From: Scenedesmus sp. ARA3
Taxonomy: Eukaryota; Chlorophyta; Chlorophyceae; Sphaeropleales; Scenedesmaceae
Assembly: GCA_004335835.1 (NCBI GenBank)
Contig: RWJK01001238.1
Coordinates: forward strand, 17,924 to 81,923
Reading direction: 5' to 3'
DNA: 64,000 bases
Both the position numbers and the translations under genes were made by a program. Shown here in pieces: positions 17,561 to 28,967 of this stretch. The stretch's first letter is position 1, and the number at the start of each line of letters is the position of its first letter. The notes under the pieces were generated by a model. The model was not told the DNA's origin. It made no database searches and worked only from the letters and a program-made list of their open reading frames with translations.

Positions 17561-18135
17561 TGCAGCGGCAGTAGGGTCAGCAGCAGTAGGCTGCTTCTGC
17601 GGCGCTGTGTACGATGTGCTGCAGAACAGCTGCAGAAACAAACGGCGGCCTCATGGCTGCTGCTGAGTCATTCGAACGCAACAAGATCTTGAATGTGTGT
17701 GAGTTGATGTAGATGCAGGCGTGTGCATGCATGCGTTTGTGCATGTGTGGGCGCGCAGGAGTGGGTTGCAGCAGGTATCTGAGTTGCTGGGCGCTTTGTG
17801 ATAGGCGCCGGGCCTCAGGGAGGGTATAGCTGTGTTGAGAGAAAGACGCAGCTAGGCAGGCACGTTTGCTAGGTCAGATTGCAGCTGTGTGACGTTGCTG
17901 CACTCTTATCCTGCAAACAACGGCGGTTGCCGTGTGCGGTGGCGATTGGGGTTGGCTGGTGTATCGTGGCTGCGTATGCTGCTGCTGGTTATGTTGGCGC
18001 GTGCTACTTTTGCCTGCATGGGAAAAGGTGTTGCTACTCTGACGGCTGCATGTCTCTGTCTGTCTGAAAGGCTGGCTGCTGCGCCTGCTGGCTGGAAAAG
18101 CAGTCTGCTGTGCATGCATTGGATAGCTCTCGGTC

Positions 18136-18455
18136 TAGCCAGGCTTTGCAGGGGGTGCTAGAGTGCATAGAATAGAGTATTGCGGTTGATACAGGACTGC
18201 AGCACAAGGCATGCCTGGCGAAGCCGGCTGCTGCGCGTGTTTACAGCGGACCTGCTGCGCGTGTTTACAGCGGACCTGCTGCGCGTGTTTACAGCCAGCT
18301 GCTGCGCGTGTTTACAGCCAGCTGCTGCGCGTGTTTACAGCCGGCTGCTGCGCGTGTTTGAAGCTGCTGTCAATCTAGCCGGGTTTTGCAGGGGGTGCTA
18401 GAGTGCATAGGGTGGAGCGCTGCGGATGACACAGGACTGCAGCACAAGGCATGGC
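18136..18455 (+). repeat. Minisatellite (six 23-24 bp units) between two direct repeats
   Basis: Units ctgctgcgcgtgtttacagc plus 3-4 bases start at 18228, 18252, 18276, 18299, 18322 and 18345. They are flanked by two roughly 75-80 bp direct repeats (about 18136-18212 and 18376-18453) that share gcagggggtgctagagtgca and acaggactgcagcacaaggc. Confidence 0.9.
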
Positions 18456-18899
18456 TGGTGGTAGAGCTGCGCTGGTCGGCACGATTACTCTGCAGCTGAT
18501 GTTGCCAGATACCACTCATGCTGGCAGCTGAGGTTGAGTGTCATGCGACTCTTTGGGTTGTGCCAAGGCTGCTGCATACAGAACGCACAGCAGCTGCAGG
18601 CGTATGGTTGGTGTCAGTAGGGAGCAGCTGGTAGCTGATGCAGTGCCAGGGGATGGGTGCCAGGGTCAAGCGATTTAGTGCATAGGCACGTACAGCAGTT
18701 GTATTCCATGCAGGCAGGTGCACAACAATGCCTGCTCCGCTGGTGGTCAAGAGAATTTTGTAGGCAGGCGTGTGAATTTTCGTGGTTCTTGCACAGTGCA
18801 TGCACATGCACATTGCTCTCACTGCTCGCATGTGCAGCAATGCAATCTTGTTCTGCTCTTTTCTATTTGTGCACTGCACCGCAATACTTTTGGTGCAGC

Positions 18900-19222
18900 A
18901 CCTGAACAGCAGCCTGCAGCTGAACAGCAGCCTGCTGCACCGCTTTGCATTGCATGGCATTTGCAGCTGAACAGCACCTGAACAGCAGCCTGCTGCGCTG
19001 CTGCTCTGTTTGGCATTTGCAGCTGGACAGCAGCTAAACAGCAGCCTGCACCACTGCTGCTCTGTTTGGCATTTGCACCTGAACAGCAGCACGGCACCCT
19101 ACTACTTTTGGTGCACATTTGAACAGCAGCCTGCAGCTGAACAGCAGCCTGCTGCACTGCTGCTCTGTTTGGCATTTGCAGCTGAACAGCAGCTGAGCAG
19201 CAGCCTGCTGCACTGCTTTGCA
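18900..19222 (+). repeat. Higher-order minisatellite
   Basis: ctgaacagcagcctgctgca, then ctgctgctctgtttggcat and ttgcag recur about five times in varied arrangements; ttttggtgcac/gcag segments are interspersed at 18888 and 19108. No open frame is conserved. Confidence 0.8.
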
Positions 19223-20035
19223 TGAATTGCATGCCTGGACCATTCGCATGAGGGAGTGTCCAGGCCAGCAGATCGCCTTAGGCTGTGGCATACATGTGTA
19301 GGCAGGGTATTGTCTCTGAGCAGTTTCTGATTCAAGCAGATAATCTGTTGGCTTTTGGTGAGTTGTGCGGCGCCACCAGCCCTGATCGCTCATTACTTGC
19401 TTCATGCTTGTCGCTCATTGTTTCAGTGTCGGCCAAAGGCTGTTGCATTGCTCATGTGCACTGGGCAGCAGGGGCAGAACACTGGCCTGCACGTGCTCCA
19501 CTTTTGTGCCGGCCTATACATTTGCTGAATGTCAATGCACACCACCCTGCAAGCAAGGCAGGCAGGGCAGTCTGTCTCTGTATGCTCCTGTGTCAAGCGT
19601 ACCGCGTTCATGATCAGCTGTTGTGTGTTTCTATTTCAGGGTGCATCGTAGCCATGCTTGTAGGTTGCGGGTCGTGATCGACCTATCTTTCCAGCAGCAA
19701 ACACTTGGGGCAACTGCAGGCATTGCATTGCATATGTGTGCGCTGACGCACGGCGTCTGCCTGCGTGTATTAGCTGCGGGCCATGCCTCTTGCGGCTTCA
19801 GGCAGCAAGGGTTTGCTGCCGTGCTTTTCTGCCGCCAGCACAGTGGACAGGTAGCTCCTTGGTAGTTGTAGCTCTGCTGTAGCTCTTTGAGAAGGTGTGT
19901 TCAAGCTTGCAGGATTGTGCTGTCAGACCCATCTGTGCCGTGATTTGCCACGGGCGGCTGATGCTGCTGTTTCCACCCTGAGCGCACTGCGCTGTGGGTG
20001 TTTTGCGGCCTGGTGGCGGTTGCAGCCCTAGGCCC

Positions 20036-20305
20036 AGGCAGGCTGCATGGACAGTTAGCTCTATGGTACCTGTGTGGGAAGGTGTGTGCAAAGTGTGAGA
20101 ACAGCTTGGTCCGTGGCTTGGCAGCTGTGGGAGTTTTGCTGTCTGATGGCGGCTGCAGTGCTTGGCGCAGGCAGGTTGCATGGACGGGTAGCTCTATGGT
20201 ACCTGTGTGGGAAGGTTCTTATGGTGAGAACAACTCGGTCCGTGGTTTGGCAGCTGTGGGGGTTTTACGGTCTGATGAAGGCTGCAGCCGTGGGCGCAGG
20301 CAGGC
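20036..20305 (+). repeat. Two tandem copies of a roughly 130-bp unit
   Basis: Each copy contains ggcaggctgcatggac (or variant), tagctctatggtacctgtgt, gggaaggt, ggtccgtggcttggcagctg and a closing gtctgatg..ggctgcag. Copies begin near 20036 and 20167. Confidence 0.8.
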
Positions 20306-21106
20306 AGTGAGCTGGATGGAGCACCAGTAGGCAGTGAACTGCATGGCTCCACAGCCAGCAGCAGGACTTCTGCAGCAGGCATTTTGCATGACGCATTCTG
20401 AGGTCCGGCGAGCTGAGGGATCGGAGCAGTGCAGCAGTGTAGTCAGTCGTTCAGTTGAGCTGGCAAGCTAGGCCAGGAATCATTCTGCATTTGTGGCAGT
20501 GTCCTTTGACAGTCTATTGCAGCAGGCAGCAGGTTGATTGTTGATGTAAGCATGGCATGGTGAGGAGCGTCACCATTGGAAAGATTTGGTTGAAGCGCTC
20601 GTGCTTTCCTGGCGATGCATGTACTGGTTGTATCCGGGGATGTCAGGATAGAGATGCATGGTCAACTTTAGCAGCAGCAGCAGCAGTAGGAGCAGCAGTA
20701 CGAGCAGCGCAGATGCAGCTTGCGTAGTTCACAAGAGCTGTAGCCTTGTCATCAGCACGGGGTCCTGGCTTGTCTGCACTGCTATGCGGTTTGATAGCGG
20801 GTACAGGGGCAGTTGCTGGTTTTGCTGATTCATGCGGTGCGTTTGCGGCTTTGATTTCAAGCAGCAACTGTGATCTGCACTGCTCTTTGAGCCAGGTTTG
20901 GGTGCCTTTGCTGCGCGCTTTATGGCGCTTTTGGCTTTGGATGTGGTGCTGTGGTCAAACAGCAGCTGCTGATGTTGCAGGCAACAGCACATGCTTTGGC
21001 TTAATGCCGTTCACACTGTGCATGCACTGCTGTCTGCATGCATCAATCGAGCAGGGATGTGCTTGCTCATGCACCCGGCCCCGGCGTTCACACTGCTATA
21101 GCTGGT

Positions 21107-21135
21107 CTTTACTTTACTTTACTTTACTTTACTTT
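21107..21135 (+). repeat. Pentanucleotide microsatellite (CTTTA)n
   Basis: About six perfect CTTTA units in otherwise unique non-coding sequence. Confidence 0.9.
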
Positions 21136-22943
21136 GCGTCTATGCTGCGCTGCAGCGATCAACAGTTACTTTGTTTCGAGGGTGAATGCAGTGCAATTGT
21201 CACCAGCTGTACTTATCAGGAATGCAGTATGCGAGGCCCTGCCTACAGCTGCTGTCACACTGCATGCATTACACATCATGCTGGCTGTCAGCAGCAGCTG
21301 GAGCCAAGTGCAGCTTTGATGCATTTGGCAGGCTGCAGTGTGCTCTCATTGAGAGTACGCCGAAGCAGGGAGAGTACGCTGAAGCTGTGGTACGCTGGTG
21401 TGCAGGCAGATTTGATTTGCAAAACTAGGTACGCCGTATGTAGTGTATGTATGTATATTTATGTCTTGGGTCTCACTGTTGCGCAGAGTTGCGGCAGCTG
21501 CAGGGAGTCTGCTGCACAGTATTGCAGCACCCGCAAGCGGTGCTGTGCATGCGTGCGTGCGTGTGTTGTGTTTGGGTTGCTGTGCTCTGTGGCTTCAGCT
21601 GCAGAGCTGGCACTGGCCAGTCCTCATGTGTATGCCACAGCCAGTTGCACTGCATGATATTTTATCTTGTTTTCCTGGGGTTGTCCTACTCTACGGTGCA
21701 CGCTGCCCCGCACTTCTATGTATGTGAGGGTTTTACTGAAGCAGGCAGGGATTGACACGCGCAGCAACAGCAGTATGCACAGCGCGTCGTGTGTGGCCAG
21801 AGTTGCATTGCTGACAGATACCGCAACACGTTGGTGAGCTGCATTTGCCAGAAGATGCGTGGTTTTGAGGCGGTGGCGGTAGTGCAGCATGGCATCTGCT
21901 GCAGGTGACTGCTGCTGCCGCCCTGCAGTACACATGGCATCTGATACTTCCCCGACGCTTGTGGCTGCAGATTTTGGATGCCAAAGTACGCGCCAGCAGT
22001 GCGATTACGTTATGTTATGTTACATGGATTTATGCGGTATGACTGAAGGGCGTGAGACCCGGGCGCGCGGCGTGTTTTGTTCTGTAACTAGGGGCAGCAT
22101 TACTTGATATGTGGGCAAGCGAAGCTGAAGCCACGGCATATTTGATACGTGCTGTTACGTGGCGTTTTCGCACATGCTCTGCAACAACATGGCAAGCGCT
22201 GTGGAGGCACGTGGTATGTATGCACCGTCACATGCAGCGCAGCGCTGTGGTGTACTGATTGGATGGGCTGATGCAGCATGCGCTAGCGCTGCTGCTGTGT
22301 TGACAATGGCAGCTGCTGCACGGTACTGTCCAGCCCGCCACCCAATGCACTGCCTGCAATGCCATGTGCTCTGACAGACAGACGCTCGGTATGCAGCGTG
22401 CTTGAGTGTTGACAGTGTGTTTTTTGTGCCGCAGCACGTGTCACAAGATGAGTGCTGTTGTGTGCGCAGGCGTGCAGAATCTGCAGCCGCTGCATGCTAA
22501 GCCTGGCACTTGGGTTGCGCAGCGCACATGTGCTGTGCAGCGCAGGCTGCTGAATATGATGGGCAGCGTGTATTTTGCAGACATCTTCAAGCAATTTCAT
22601 TTACGACCATGGCACGTGTGCTGTAGAGCTGCAGCAGTTGAGTAGGCTCCAGTGCCTGCCAGCAACAGCCACGACGGTGAGCTGCCATCTGGCGCTGTAA
22701 TTTGATTAACCTTCAAGCAGTGTGTAACAAGTGCAACAACAAGCTTGCTTGCTGCGTTGGCAACGAATGCCCTAGTCAGGATGATTCGGCAGCACAGCTG
22801 GCATCGCTGGTACAGTATGTCCCACATTGCATGCAACGCGCTGTAACATCCGACGCAGCCCGCTTCCTGAGGGCCCAAGTTGAACCACCACTACGACAAA
22901 GACGATCTCTTGCATTTACACAAGCAGCCAAGGGTTCAGAAGT

Positions 22944-24968
22944 TCAAAATGGGTAGCAGCTGCGCAGGCGTGCAACTGCAGCCACTCTTCTGCCACCGCC
23001 AGCCGCATGCTGAACACAGGCAGATGGTGGCAGTGCTCGCACGCAGCTCATCCCACTCAATCTACCATACGTGTTCTGCAGCCTGCTGCTGTTTGTGCCT
23101 ACAGCCCTGCTGCTGTCTCTGCTGCCTGCCCGCTGCTGCTGCCCAGCTCGTAATCTGTTGGTAGATGTTGCCAGCACAACTTGAGGTGTCCGCCCCAAGG
23201 GACTGCAGTAGCTACGTGAGGCCTGGCAGAAGACATGCTGCGCATGCCGCTGCCTCTGCCACAGCTGCTGCTGCTGCTGCTGCTGCTGTTGGTGCCCTAG
23301 CTGCTGGTGCCGCTGCTGCTGCTGGGGTTGCTGCAACAAGCCACCCTGCCACAGACTTGCCCTTGGCGTGGACGGGACACCAGCTGGCTGCTGTACCTCC
23401 TGACCAGCAGCGCCTACAGCAGCCTCCATGCTTGCCCTTGCATCACTACTGCTGCTGCTGCTGCCGCCGCCAGGACCACCGCCAGCATCATCGTCGTCAC
23501 CATCATCCCCATCTCTAGCCTGCTGCTGCTGCTGCTGCTGCTGCTGCCGCCGCTGCTGCGCCACAAGCAGCAGCTCGCGCTGCCGCTGGCGCTGCCGCTG
23601 CAGCAGCGCCTTGTCCCTGTCAGACAGCAGCACATCAGCAGGCACCTCATCCGGATCATACAGCACCACATTGCCACCCTGCCGCACCTGCACGTGTAAA
23701 CACGCAAGTGTTGTCAGCGACCCAGGCAGCAGTACATATAGAGCCTTAGCGAGTGTGAAGTCTATTACAAGGATAACGAGGTTTTTGGCTCTTGACAGCC
23801 TCGTCAGAACCTGTGTAGACCACAGATCGTGTCAGGCTAAGTAAGTAGGTGCTCTTGAGAAAAGCTGTACAGCTGACACTGTGAATGACAGTGTGACAGC
23901 AAAACCTCGGCAGGCACCTCATCAGGATCATACAGCACCAGATTTCATTAATATTTTGCCCTGCCGCACCTGCACCATCCACTCATCCCCGAGCTGCACC
24001 AGCTGGCCCCTGCTGCCAAGCAAGCCGCCGCTGCTGCTGCTGCTGCCGCGCCGCGGCCCCAGCACCCCTCCAAGCAGGCCTACTGCAGGGCCCAGCAGCA
24101 GCCGCACAGCAGCTGCAGCAGCGCTGCTGGCGACCTCTGTCGCCACCTCCATTGCTTCTGCAGCGTCTGGCAACAACTTGCTGCTGCTGCTGCTGTTAGG
24201 TGCTGCAGCTTGTGCCTCTACAGGGATTGGCTGCTGCTGCTGCTGGCTGCTTTTTGCCTGGAACCTGCTAGGCGGTGCTGCTGTCAACATGGCCTCCTCT
24301 GCAGCACTGCTGCTGCTGCTGCTGCTGCCAGCTGCAGCAGGCAGCTCACTGCCAGTGTAGCCTGCGGATGCATCACCTGCAGCCGTTACAGCTGCAGCCA
24401 CATCCAGCCGCATCACAAGCAGCTCTGCATCTGTGCTGGTGAACTCCTGCTGAGCCCCAGCACCAGCAGACACTACTGCTGCTGCTGCTGCTGCTCCATC
24501 TTGCTGGTGCTGCTGCTGCTGCTGCTGCTGCTGAGGCCCAAACTGTCGCCGCTGCGAGAGCTGCTTGCTGTAGTACCCCGGCAGGATGGCTGCTGCGCTG
24601 AAGCCTGCTTTCTGGTACAAGCTGCGCGCTGGGGCGTTGCTGTCCTGCACATGCAGGAACAGCAGCGACGCCCTGCAGGCGGGAACAGCAGAAGCACAGC
24701 ATGACAGCACAGTATGAGTGACAGCATGCAGCAGCATTGGGCTGTCCGCTGTGCGTGTGAGCAGCTTCAGCTGCACCTGACTTGGCGAGTGAAATGGACA
24801 TTTGTAAGTACAATCTACCAGTTACTGTGTGCAGTTGCGTTGATGGGTGCCTAGGATCTTGTTTTCAGCACCCCCCATTAATACCATCCTTCCCCTTTAA
24901 CACGGCATCAAACACCAACAGCTGCTCAGCAGCAGCGACTTCAGCGTGGGGCCATGCAATCCACAAGC

Positions 24969-25031
<63 letters not shown>

Positions 25032-25145
25032 ACCCGCGTGTGCGTGCGTGTGTCTTGACCTGCTTGATGAGCCGGCTGGCCACGCCACGCCGCCTGAACT
25101 CAGGCACCACCCCCAGCAGCACCACCTCCAGCGCCAGCACATCAG

Positions 25146-25186
<41 letters not shown>

Positions 25187-25551
25187 GCACCAGCATGTGC
25201 TTCAGGCTGCGCGCTGCTGCTTGACCCACTACTACTGCTGCTGGCAGCAGCTCCATCGGGCTGCTCTGCTGCTGCTGCTGCTGACTGTGACAGTGCAGCA
25301 CTGAGGTACTGTGACTCCTGCAAGGCAGCAGCAGGCCCACAAGTGCTTGAGTGTGAGCAACACCCACCTGGTGGGAGTTTTGTACAGGGCTGGTCGTGGT
25401 GAGCACTGTCCAATGCAGATCTAATGCTGTCTGGCATCCTGTGCCTGAATCAGATAAAGCACTAGCAGAACCTGCATAGCTGCTGCCGGCACGATTGCAA
25501 GCACATTGCACAGCGTGAGCGCCTGCCGCACTGCTGCTCACCATGCTGGCA

Positions 25552-25600
<49 letters not shown>

Positions 25601-26152
25601 CTGGCCTCACCTGAGGGAACTCCTGCACACTGCCTAATGCTGCTGCAACGAAGCCCACAATGCGCTCCGTGCCAGAGCTTGAGGAGGCAACAGCAGCCAG
25701 GCAGAACCACCTGCACACACACAACCAAGTGGTCAGCAAGCAGCAAGGGGATGCTGCCGCACACAGCGCCACAGTAGAGGTGCACATGGGAGCTGAAACG
25801 GTTGCGTTGATGATTGTGACTGGTGCTGTGATGTTCACGGCTGCAGGTGCTGCAGCTGGCTGCTGCTTGCATACCTGTCAGAACTGATGATGTCCTTCAG
25901 GCTGAGATCATGGGCGTCAAAAGCGAACAGCAAAGCACTTGCAGCCTGATATCACAGCGGCACAGGTAAGCAGGGGTGAGTTGAGGTCAGCATGCGTTGC
26001 ACAGCTGCACAGGTGTGTTGGAGAGGTTGCCAGCACAGGTAGCTGCAGGTGAACCAGTGACAGCTGCATGCACAGACAACACAGCCCACCTCTAGTTCAG
26101 GCAGATCCTGTGGCCTGATAAACCGGTGGTAAAAGCGCTGTCGTTGCGCCAT
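22944..26152 (-). CDS. NAA60: NAA60-like N-alpha-acetyltransferase (GNAT fold) with long Gln-rich tail
   Basis: NAA60 enzymes acetylate N-termini of proteins at the Golgi or plastid/plasma membrane (family knowledge). Six exons fit in phase: 26152-26090, 25945-25875, 25710-25611, 25317-25034, 24672-23970, 23687-22944; 654 residues. The ATG is at 26152 (MAQRQRFYHRFIRPQDLPEL). Exons 2-3 give LSLKDIISSDRWFCLAAV and IVGFVAAALGS, the NAA60 beta strands. Exon 4 ends with acetyl-CoA motif A (VVPEFRRRGVASRLIKQVK) after a poly-Ser insert. Exon 5 begins with motif B (LLFLHVQDSNAPARSLYQKA, then GFSAAAILPGYYS). Known NAA60 proteins are about 240 residues, so the poly-Gln, Ser and Asp-rich C-terminal half is an unusual extension. 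The last intron starts with a copy of the next exon. A TGTAA (minus strand) lies about 24 bases after the stop. Confidence 0.85.
23885..23969 (-). repeat. Echo of the last NAA60 exon at the 5' end of its intron
   Basis: On the minus strand, the intron after exon 5 begins gtgcggcagggc and, after an AT-rich interruption, continues ggtgctgtatgatcctgatg and aggtgcctgc. The downstream exon, starting at 23687, begins gtgcggcagggtggc and continues ggtgctgtatgatccggatg and aggtgcctgc. An intron whose first bases match the following exon is the signature expected when a segment containing AG|GT is tandemly duplicated. Confidence 0.85.
24976..25030. repeat. (CTG)n/(CAG)n tract directly after a donor
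   Basis: About 18 triplets inside the fourth NAA60 intron. On the coding (minus) strand it reads (CAG)n right after gtgag. A similar tract (about 25553-25600) follows the third donor. Confidence 0.9.
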
Positions 26153-26564
26153 CAGGCTGCTGATCTTGAAGAGGGCGCGCACTGCTCAGCAACACGACTC
26201 CGATGTCATGCAAAGCGCATTCGCAACCATTTCATTTCAAAACGCTTGTGGTTGGACATCTTATGCTGCTGCTCAACATCAATATGTTCTTCCACAACAA
26301 CCACAGGAGTTCACAAGACATGACACGCTGGTGGGTGACGCCTGGTGAAGACCCCAAACGGTGCAACCCTGTGTGTTACATCCACATCCACCAACGAATT
26401 ACTTTAATTGATCTCGTTTGCATCTTGCGCGCCCATCCTGACATTCACGCCCCGCCTCATTTCGCAAACACGGCTTTACAGGCTGCCACAGACTAATTTT
26501 ACTGCAGCTCGTGTTTCCTACTGATTCATCTTAAGGCGTAACAGTTGCATAACCAGCAGCCAGG
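26153..26564. promoter_or_regulatory. Shared divergent promoter region, NAA60 / Clp-N gene
   Basis: The two start codons are 412 bases apart and point away from each other. The region is more AT-rich than its surroundings (for example 26215-26300 and 26395-26520) and lacks CAG repeats. No specific box could be assigned. Confidence 0.5.
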
Positions 26565-27494
26565 ATGTTCACCCCGATTCAGCGACGTGCTTCCGTCTCA
26601 GCAGGGGCATCCATCCCACGGGTGATGCCCTGTCGCATTCAAGCTGCAGGAAGGGTGTGCTCGGCAAAGGCGGAGCAGCCCACGCTGCAACAGGAGCAGG
26701 AGGCACAGCTGCTGCAGGCTGCTTTCAATGCCTCCCTGGAGAGGATTGTTGGGGCCATGCCAGGAAGTGAGCAGCAGTCCAATTGGGTTTCCACACACTC
26801 TCTCTGTACACATAGTTTGCTCAATCACAAAGTCGTGTTGCACGGAGGCAGCTTGGTGCTACCATGGCAGTGTGCGCAGCTCAGCGCCTGATTGCATCAG
26901 CTCTCAAGCTGACGTCTGCACGCTCCTTCACCAGCATGTGGCTGGGCGTTGCTGGCAGCTGCCCCCAGCGCCCCAACAATCTGGTTTGTCCAGTCAGGGC
27001 CAGCGTTGATGCACTGCAATGTTAATGTGCCTGCTGGTTTCCTGCAGGCGCTGAGAGCAGCGTGGAGGAGATTGGCCGCCTGGCGCTGCTGCACTCCACG
27101 CAGCGCCGCTTCAGCCGCACCCACATGAACACAGTCAACATGTCTCTCGAGGTGCGATGCCAGGCTTCCTGCAGCTGTGGACAGCAGGTGCTGCGGGGCT
27201 GGTGGAGCGACTGCTGCACCTGGTGTGCCCCTCTGTCAGCAGTGGTGTGGTGCCTGTCAATCAATGGATCCTGGGGTGTCATAGCAGCATACTGCATTGA
27301 CAGCAAGAGGTTGCCCAGCTGTCATGCATACAGAGCTGGCTGTCAGCGGGCTGGAAATCGCTCTTGCACATGGCAGGAGCTGCTGTGATGCACACTCACC
27401 CTGCTGCTCGCATCTGTCCGCTCTGGCTGCAGGAAGATGACTCACCAGCCAGCGTCTGTGAGCAGCTGCCGCTGTCGCAGCTGGCTTTCAAGGT

Positions 27495-27537
<43 letters not shown>

Positions 27538-28967
27538 CATGATTTTGTTAGTGGTTCTGCTATGCAGCATGCGTTGTCTCCTACACAGCAGCTCGTTGCG
27601 CATCACCTGCTGTGTGATCGGCCAGCTTGCAGGACTGCTGCAATGCCAGCCAGCAGACAATCCCAAGGTAACACAACGTACGACTCCAACTTTCAGCTGC
27701 TGATGACACGTGCACCTGCAACATGCTGCTTGCTCCTGCTTCCAGGCGCTCCTGCGTGCCAGCCTGGCAGCTGCGCGGCTCAACCACCGCTACCTCACCA
27801 CACCACACATCCTGCTGGGCCTCTTGTCAGCCAGCAGCAGCATCAGCAGCAGCAGCAGCAGCGATGCAACCGCCCAGTGTGGTGCAGCCTGCCTGGCGCC
27901 GGCCGCTGGGCGCTATGCGGATGCAGAAGCTGCTGTGCGGGCGATGATTGATGGGCCCAACAGCACTGCCGTCAGTGCTGCTGTGGGTGCCGCAGCCAGC
28001 ATGATGACGCAGTCAAGGGGCCTTGACGCAGTGGCGTGGTGCGGGGAGTTGTCAGCGCGAGCACAGGCGGTGCTGCTGGCTGCAGAGCAGCTAAGGCAGC
28101 AGTCAGGTGGGGATGCGGCTTGAGCTTTGTACATGCATGGCTAGCTTGTGGGCTTGCGGGGTGCGGCACGTGCCTTTTGGCCGATGCATTGGAAGGGACA
28201 GGGTGGGCGATAGCTGGCTGCCTCAATTGCATGCGCGCTGTTTCGCGCGCATGCAATGCTGCAGGGCAGCAGTTTGAAACAAGTACTGCTGTCAGCTGGG
28301 CTGACTCTGAAATGTGCCTGCCTGCTTTTTGCCGCCCCTGCTGCTGCGCTGCACTTCCTGCCCTCAGGCCACCCCCTCCTCAGCAGCAGCCACCTGCTGT
28401 CAGCGCTGCTGCAGGATTCGGCCAGCTCGCAGCAGCCCTGGGTCGGCAGCCTGCTGACTCAGCTGCAGCTGGATGCAGCCAGCATGCAGCAGCAGCTGCA
28501 GCAGCAGCTGCAGGCTGAGGCGGCAGCTGGAGATGCAGCTGCAGCAGAGGACTGCGTGCTGTGTGAGCCAGTGGGGTTCCTGCATGAGGTGTTCTACCAG
28601 AGCCTGCTCAGGTGAGGCTGCAGGACATGCACCTGCTGATGTGCAGCACATACAGCCGCAGCAACAGCTGAGGTGTGAAGAGACCGCCATCCACTGCTTC
28701 AGTTTAGCACAGGTGATGTGCAGTTGGGCTGTGCATCACACCGCATGCTTTATGTGATGCTTGTGAGGTCGGCGGTGCCAAAGCAGCTGGGGGCTGGAGT
28801 CTGCACCATGATGCAATGCAGCTGACATGCTTTTGTACTGTGCACTGCTTCGTGGTGTGTTGCGCTTTGCCATGCAAACTAACAGTGAGCCATGATGCTG
28901 CTGCATGCCCTGTCGTTGCAGGTCCCTGGCGCCCGCTGCTCCTGCTGCCAGCTACAGCCTCAACTGA
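26565..28967 (+). CDS. Plastid Clp-N (ClpT-like) domain protein
   Basis: Clp-N domain proteins without ATPase domains (ClpT type) associate with the chloroplast Clp protease core and aid its assembly or substrate docking (family knowledge). Six exons fit in phase: 26565-26766, 27048-27151, 27433-27492, 27746-28106, 28368-28611, 28922-28967; 338 residues. The start MFTPIQRRASVSAGASIPRV followed by GRVCSAKAE looks like a chloroplast transit peptide with a VCSA-K cleavage region. Clp-N hallmarks are RASLAAARLNHRYLTTPHIL LGLL (about 125-149) and a second HPLLSSSHLLSALLQD (about 244-259), each an 'A..L.H......HLL.ALL' helix pair. An N-terminal IGRLALLHSTQRRF may be a remnant helix. The protein ends SYSLN. 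No Walker motifs are present, so it is not a full ClpC. An internal poly-Ser run interrupts the first domain. A TGTAA lies at 29571. Confidence 0.75.
28226..28257. repeat. 12-bp stem hairpin in a Clp-N gene intron
   Basis: attgcatgcgcg and cgcgcatgcaat are exact reverse complements separated by 8 bases (ctgtttcg). It lies mid-intron between exons ending 28106 and starting 28368. Confidence 0.85.

Larger units (their letters stand above)
17326..22943. other. 5.6-kb gene-poor, repeat-rich region
   Basis: No exon chain could be built. Open frames here are Cys-, Leu- or Ala-rich by composition, lack ATG starts or domains, and are best explained by GC-rich repeats. The region holds the minisatellites listed separately. 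Confidence 0.55.

Noticed and set aside
20746..21657. 303-codon open frame on the plus strand
   Set aside because: Starts at TTG, is Cys/Ser/Ala-rich by composition with no domain, and crosses the (CTTTA)n microsatellite; best explained by chance in GC-rich DNA.
26153..26182. Longer NAA60 N-terminus starting at 26182
   Set aside because: That codon is GTG; the ATG at 26152 gives a full, phased model.
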